DNA from: Diplosphaera chodatii
Taxonomy: Eukaryota > Chlorophyta > Trebouxiophyceae > Prasiolales > Stichococcaceae
Assembly: GCA_032358165.1 (NCBI GenBank)
Contig: JAALGY010000012.1
Span: forward strand, 2,046,001 to 2,110,000
Length of the DNA stretch: 64,000 nucleotides
Reading direction: 5' to 3'
Part shown: piece after piece, positions 58,896-64,000 of the stretch
Position numbering within the stretch: the stretch's first letter is position 1
How the letters are laid out: each line of letters starts with the position of its first letter
The notes under the pieces: model-generated
What the model saw: only the letters and a program-made list of their open reading frames with translations
Told to the model about the DNA's origin: nothing
The model's database searches: none
Made by a program: the position numbers and the translations under genes

Positions 58896-60158
58896 ATGTG
58901 GTGCGGCGAATGTTACGCGGCGAGGCCTGCCACGCTTCTGCGCTGCTCCATCATATTGGGCTTGGTGTGTGCAGCTAGAGCTCTGTCGCCACCGCCTGTT
59001 GCGCAGCCGCCTCCAGGTATAATTTTCAGCGTGCCAACCCGTCAAATCATTTCTTTTGACATTCGCGCGAGCCCTGTGGCCTGCCGACACGTGAATTTGC
59101 CGGAGTAGTACCTCATCCAGGCTTGGCTACCCTTGCTGATGCGAGTTTACTCGGGAATGGGAGATTGGTATGCAGCAAAGAGATACGCCTGCAGCTCAAT
59201 GCATGCCGCAGGGCACCCACCGCCACTTCCTGCAAAACCTCCGCCGCCACCGGCAAAAGCCGCTGCTCCGCCCCCAAAGACGTCGCCGCCGCCCCCGGTG
59301 AAGGGGCCTCCGCCACCAGAGACTCCGACGCCTGCGCCACCTCCGCCCATCGGCGGTGCGCGGTTGTCAGCTTTGGTGGGGAGATGCACAGAACTGTGAT
59401 GACCACCGTGTTGTGTCACATGACTGGGAGGTTTCTTGCACGACGTAGTGAGCTGAATGGCCTGTTCAAACGCAGTGCTTCCCAGCTCGGACGTGCTGTG
59501 CTTCGTGCAAGCGCAAACTGACACAGCAGTGCTGTCCGCCGAGTTTGCCTGCACTCGAGACACCGTGCTCGCTGGCACCAACCCAACAGCGTGCCCTGCC
59601 AGCTGCGTCAGCTTCCTGAACATGGTGAGTGAGCGGGCTGTTTTGGTCCTGTCAGGTGACGTTTGCAGACCCTCAACATGCGCAGTGGTGCAGTTGCTAG
59701 CGATGTGCGTGCAGGCAACCTTTGGGCATGCTGCATCCACCGATGGCCACATGCCAGGTCGCCACAGCATGTTAGGAGAACTAACTTGTGAGCTCAGCTG
59801 GCGAACGACACCGGCGCTGTCATGCTCGCAGGTCCCGCAGAGCTGCAGGCACTCGCTGGCCACACAGGGTGCCACGGGCTCGTACTTTGCGCAGTACTTC
59901 GGCTTCTGTGCTGTGACATACTCGGCGACATCGAACGCAGCCTCTGACCGCTTCCCTGTACGCATTTGTCTCTCACACCCCTATGAGGTTTCCCGGAACG
60001 GGCATTATCTGCAGCGTGACCTTGACACCGCAGGAAACACCGGAGTCTGACGGGACTTATGCTGTTGCTGACGCCATACTGCGCATGCTCAGGTGAGCAC
60101 GAAGCTGCATGCGGCCCTCCTCACGGCGGTGGGCGCTGCTGGCGTGCTGCTGAGTTGA
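58896..60158 (+). CDS. Secreted Cys-rich paralogue A, Pro-rich, hydrophobic C-terminus
   Basis: Five exons join to 189 residues: 58896-59016, 59212-59355, 59512-59624, 59832-59957, 60093-60158. The start MWCGECYAAR is followed by a hydrophobic segment LLRCSIILGLVCAARA, a likely signal peptide. Next comes a Pro-rich linker of PPPPPAK and PPPPVKGPPPP type. Then a Cys module: ACTRDTVLAGTNPTACPASC, VSFLNM, and across an intron VPQSCRHSLA, with spacing C-x13-C-x3-C-x10-C. The end KLHAALLTAVGAAGVLLS-stop is a hydrophobic tail of the kind that directs GPI anchoring. Function unknown; a cell-surface or wall protein is inferred. It is the first of three tandem relatives, and the only one with its Pro-rich part before the Cys module. 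Confidence 0.6.
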
Positions 60159-60587
60159 TGATGCCTGCGAAGACAGGCTACGACGTGACGATGAGCACAA
60201 AGTCAGTTACTGGGGTCCCGTTACTGACAGCAGCCTGCTGTGATCCGGCTCATGCGGTGACAACAGTGGCCCCACCATATTTAATAGCCAGGTTTCCTAG
60301 TACCGCAGCTCAGCATGCGTGTGGCCGTCTCCACGACTAGATAATTGAGGATGCGAGTGGACAGTGCGTATAGTGTGCTCACCGGCCTTCCGGCAAGAGG
60401 GACACAGATGCCAGCTCAACGCTTGAGGCACGTGACCTGTTGACTCTTGGTGCAGCACAAGCAGACACATTGCAACATGGTAGTGACATTTTAAACAGAA
60501 AGATTTGACGTTACTGATCCTTACATGGCCATTCGCTCGTTATATAGCACATCGCACTCCGGAGGATCTTCAGTTTACCACCAGATC

Positions 60588-61651
60588 ATGGGCACCCGCA
60601 CAAGGGAGCACGCCCAGATATGGAAGTTGGCAGTCCTGATTATAGCTGCGCAGCTGTCTGATATCACCGGTGCGACGACGCAGCAGGACAGTGAAGTCGG
60701 TGCGCGGTCGGTGCTGCTTGTGCTCCACAGTGTGTGTGCCGCGGGCACACCACACTGCTTGAAACGATGCGACAGTCAACGCCTAAAGCCAGCTGAAGCA
60801 AAGAGCGTCAACCATGTAAGTAAATGCTGTCGTGAACATGCAGCGCAAGGGGAAGCGGACCTGCAGTGCCTCACAGACGCCTTCACCGGCAGCACGACTG
60901 AGGCTGCGGTGGGCAGCACGGCGTGTGTGGATGTGCTGGGCGGGTCCGACAGCTGCCCAGCCATCTGCAAGTCATACTTGTCGAAGCTCACGCAGTCCTG
61001 TCGCGACAGGGTGGCAAGCAGCCCGGTGTTCGGCTCCCTGTACCAGGTGTGCTTGTGGGCATGAGCTGCTGGGCGGCGGTCGTCCATTGTTGTGGATTTT
61101 GTGCGATGCATGTCAGCAGTCGAAGCAGTGTCAGCGCTTGCTGTCTTGCAGGCGGTCTTCAGAGCTTGCAGTCTGCCCTTCACAGCGAGTCCTTCCAGCG
61201 TCAGGTGCACACATGCGTGAGACGCTCATGACTGCACAGCATTCAGCATATTGCCAAGTCACACACACCACAACTGTGTGGCGCATGCAGCTCTGAGTCG
61301 GCGACACCTCCCAGCGAAACAGTCCTCCGGCTTCCTCCGCCCCTGCGATCAGCACCAGCAGACGCTGCAGCGGCGCCTGCAGCCGGGTCCCCCCTGGCAG
61401 GCACACCGCTGGCATTGGCACCAGACTTGGCGCCGGCGGTCGCACCAGCGCCGGAGGTGCTGACGCTGAACACCGGGCCGGCCATGTCCGCTGGTGTCCC
61501 AGCGCCTGCTCCCGCCCCGCAGGCGGCCCATCGGCAGGTATGGCCGTCAGGGGCCCCGCAGCAGTGCCCTGCGAACCTGGGATGCTGCCAGCTATGCATT
61601 ATCAGCCGCAGTTTGAAGGTGTACACGGCTGCATTATGGATGATTCTCTGA
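60588..61651 (+). CDS. Secreted Cys-rich paralogue B
   Basis: Exons 60588-60699, 60844-61046, 61152-61204, 61291-61537, then a short last piece ending at TGA 61649-61651. The N-terminus MGTRTREHAQIWK followed by LAVLIIAAQLSDITGA is a signal peptide. The Cys module is QCLTDAFTGSTTEAAVGSTA with ACVDVLGGSDSCPAICKSYL and LTQSCRDRVASS, spacing C-x9-C-x3-C-x10-C, here in one exon without the intron present in A and C. An Ala/Pro-rich stretch (PLALAPDLAPAVAPAPE) follows. The last codons encode VYTAALWMIL, a short hydrophobic end; reading through the preceding intron gives a longer tail with two more Cys. Function unknown. The 3' end is the weakest part of the model. Confidence 0.55.
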
Positions 61652-61965
61652 CTGCAGAGTGGGTGGGCACCCTGCGCCATGACCATGGCCGTGGTCATGT
61701 GTTGCTGGCTGCTGAGCGGTTCGCCCGCAACATAAGAGAGCGTTGCAGGGCGTCGTGTGACGCGACACCCAAGTGACTGGGCTTTATATTATGTTTGTAT
61801 CGTGAAACGTGGTCTGCACCTGCGCACCATGTCTGGTGGTGCCTTGCAAACTATGCGCAGCAAGGGGCTGGAGACTGAATGCTGCGTGTGGAGACAGGTC
61901 CCTGTGCATGGCATGTTGCTGCATGGCACTTCTGTGGCACACGCGACGTCGCGATCTCCAGCAAG
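61652..61965. other. Intergenic region between paralogues B and C
   Basis: About 310 bp with the B 3' UTR and the C promoter. No other feature was recognised. Confidence 0.5.
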
Positions 61966-63875
61966 ATGAAAGGCCACTACATGCTTGTGTGCGCCTTGGC
62001 GGTGCTGCTGGCCGCAATAGAGCCTGCCAGAGCGCAGACCGTGAACATCACTCAGCTTCAGCAGCAGGCAGCAGCCCAGGCGGAGGCGGCAGCGCAAGCT
62101 GCACAGGCTGCCTCTCAGAATGCTACAGATGCATTCATATCGCAGGCGAGAGCACAAGCAGGTACACGTACCCCGCTGTCATCGGCTGCACGCACGTCTT
62201 GTAATCGCAGCCGTTTGCATCAGCGAGGTGCAGCTGAGAAAGTTGCGTCAATAACATGCGAGGGTACATGAATCGAGTGTTTAAGCTGCTATACTGCGTC
62301 AACGCTGCCGCGCACAGTCGGAGGTCGCCCATGCTCCCGAAAAGCAGTGTGGTGCCAGTGCAATCAGCAGTACACCCAGCACATTGCCGAACACACCGCG
62401 GACCACACAAAGGACACGTTCACGCCTTCTTTATAGTTCCGTGTTTGAAACGACATCATTATGGTCTCGCGGCGAGTTATGCTGCTAGTTTTCAAACGAC
62501 CGTCCCTTCATGTGCAGCTTCCAGTGACGAAGCAGAACCTGGCGCCGTTGCCGCAGACTGAAGACGCCTGTCCTGCAGGTGTGCTGACCGTTGGTGTGCC
62601 TCTGCTGCAGCTGAGGCGCAGCGGGAGGGTAAATGCCTGACAGACCGCTTCGGCACAGGGAACGACTTTGTGCAGCGTACACAGGCGTGCGCTGCTGTGC
62701 CCACCACAAACTCCTGCTCCGCAGGATGCATCAACATCTTGAATTCGGTGCGGTCTGCAACCTGGGTTTCATGTGGACAGACCAAGACAGTGCGACTTGT
62801 CACCTGCTGTACCCAGTATGTGGTGCCATGTGAGCATCCTGTGGCCATGGCAGGCTGACGCTGTTGCATGGGGTGCCTGCAGCTTTCGCAAAACTGCCGC
62901 AACATCCTCGCCAGCTCTAGGGTTTATGGCTCATCATTGTGAGTGGGCAATGCACACCTTGGGCACCTGTACACATGCTGTTGCTTGTTGGGCTGACATG
63001 ACTGCCTGTGCCGCGGCATGCAATAAAATATAACAACGTGCGGCAAATGCATGTGCAGCCAGTCGCTATTTGACCTGTGCGGCGTGAGCTTTCAAGTCAC
63101 GAGGTGCGAGTTTACGGCAGCTCAACAAACATGGCAGCACTGGAAACAAACAGGGCACATGTGCGCCAGATCACAGCCAGGACTGGGTCACAATGTTGTG
63201 TATAGGGGGTGACTATCCTATGCAGGACAACACGTGCGTCCGAGCAGTTCGTGTGACTACGCAGGAGTCCGCCGCCGCCTCCATTTGCCACGGGTCTCGT
63301 TCTGCCGACGCCGCCGCCGCCGGCGGACGCCGGCAGCACTGCCACTGCCGAGGCCACCACCACGGCACCCACCGGTGCTCCCACCGCATCGCCGCTGGCA
63401 GCGGGCACCGTGGCTGGCAACTCCACGGCGCCTACGGCGAGTCCGACGGCTGCGCCAAGCGTGAGTGCAGTGCACAAACCTGTTGGGTCGGTTTGGGCGG
63501 AGTGACATGTAGAGTGTGACGTCCATCCGCATGCTCTCCTGCACAGCCTTTCAATACAAGCTATGAGAGAGCCGCAGATGCTTCACGATCGGCTCTGTGG
63601 TGGCGCTGCTGCAGGATGCTGCAACTGCATCAGTCGCGCTGGCGCCAGCACCTGGTAGCCCCACCCAGGCGGTACCCACCGACCAGGGCGCATCTGCACT
63701 CATGCAGGCATGCTTGCCGTACCCCTGCTACATTGTGCTGATGTTGCCGAGCACGATGCGGGAACCATTTGCTGCCACCACACACACGAAGGGGGGTTCT
63801 CTCGCGCTGCAGGGCCACCACACGGTTATGCTGGCCATTAACTCTGTGGCAGCACTTATCACACTGCTGTGCTGA
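61966..63875 (+). CDS. Secreted Cys-rich paralogue C, probable GPI-type tail
   Basis: Six exons join to 240 residues: 61966-62161, 62611-62747, 62883-62920, 63265-63460, 63615-63707, 63813-63875. A clear signal peptide (MLVCALAVLLAAIEPARA) is followed by a Gln/Ala-rich helix. The Cys module is KCLTDRFGTGNDFVQRTQAC then AAVPTTNSCSAGCINILNS, and across an intron LSQNCRNILASS; spacing is C-x8-C-x3-C-x10-C. Next is a Pro/Thr/Ser-rich spacer (TTTAPTGAPTASPLAAG) likely to be glycosylated. The C-terminus HHTVMLAINSVAALITLLC is hydrophobic and ends the protein, as in GPI-anchored precursors. The intron after 63707 starts with GC. Function unknown; cell wall or surface location inferred. Confidence 0.65.
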
Positions 63876-64000
63876 GCGATGTCTCCGCCGGGCTAACAGT
63901 CGGGATGCGCACTTCTGGGGGGCATTATCCCCTGGCAAAGCCTTCCTGACGATGCTGTGGTATCAGTGGGAGAAGGTTTACGAAGCTTGGTTGTATGCTC
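63876..64000. other. 3' flank of paralogue C
   Basis: Short non-coding end of the window; nothing recognised. Confidence 0.5.

Noticed and set aside
59147..59965. Minus-strand Cys-containing frame opposite paralogue A
   Set aside because: The plus strand gives a spliced product with signal peptide, Cys spacing matching two neighbours and a hydrophobic tail; the minus frame has none of these.

Overview
The window is nuclear DNA from a green alga (Chlorophyta). It carries 15 protein-coding genes on both strands. The genes are cut into many short exons by GT-AG introns of roughly 80-250 nt, with exons moderately GC-rich and introns less so. The gene set is plant or algal in character: a C2/EF-hand phosphatidylserine decarboxylase of the plant PSD2/PSD3 type, a CCS52/FZR-type APC/C activator, a plant-like phosphoglucomutase, and long Ser-Pro-Pro-Pro hydroxyproline-rich rods. 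Trebouxiophyte or other core-chlorophyte affinity is an inference only. I recognised no rRNA, tRNA, CRISPR array, operon or prokaryotic feature.

Layout. 1-4403 (+): 3' part of MSH4. 4737-7349 (-): SGNH/GDSL hydrolase. 8048-10241 (+): SDS22/PPP1R7. 11015-14623 (+): phosphoglucomutase-like enzyme. 15318-17496 (+): BAR-like coiled-coil protein. 18085-21386 (-): CDH1/CCS52. 22500-27450 (+): RNF10 homologue. 27977-33290 (+): phosphatidylserine decarboxylase. 33790-39661 (-): secreted M43 metallopeptidase with hydroxyproline-rich rods. 40936-50910 (-): ABCC transporter. 52055-about 56230 (+): BTB-BACK-MATH-like protein. 56888-58413 (-): unidentified protein. 58896-60158, 60588-61651 and 61966-63875 (+): three tandem paralogous secreted Cys-rich proteins.

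Exon joins were found by reading conserved protein sequence across splice sites and checking phase. For SDS22, PGM, CDH1, RNF10, PSD, the M43 peptidase, the BAR-like gene and paralogues A and C the listed exons sum to an open frame. Boundaries were read by eye and may be off by a base. The genes do not form one pathway. The set covers meiosis (MSH4), cell cycle and ubiquitin (CDH1, RNF10), phosphatase regulation (SDS22), sugar phosphates (PGM), phospholipid synthesis (PSD), membrane transport (ABCC) and the cell wall or surface (M43 peptidase and the Cys-rich trio).

The most interesting points are: (i) a tandem trio of small secreted proteins sharing a C-x(8-13)-C-x3-C-x10-C module that I cannot assign to a family; (ii) an RNF10 homologue whose RING has lost three of four ligands of zinc site I but keeps all of site II, and which has a PAM2-like motif at its N-terminus; (iii) an M43 peptidase with four repetitive Pro-rich segments around its catalytic domain and an unrecognised globular domain; (iv) a 44-bp perfect hairpin flanked by 7-8 bp direct repeats, like a minimal hAT-type insertion; (v) an apparently high frequency of GC-AG introns.
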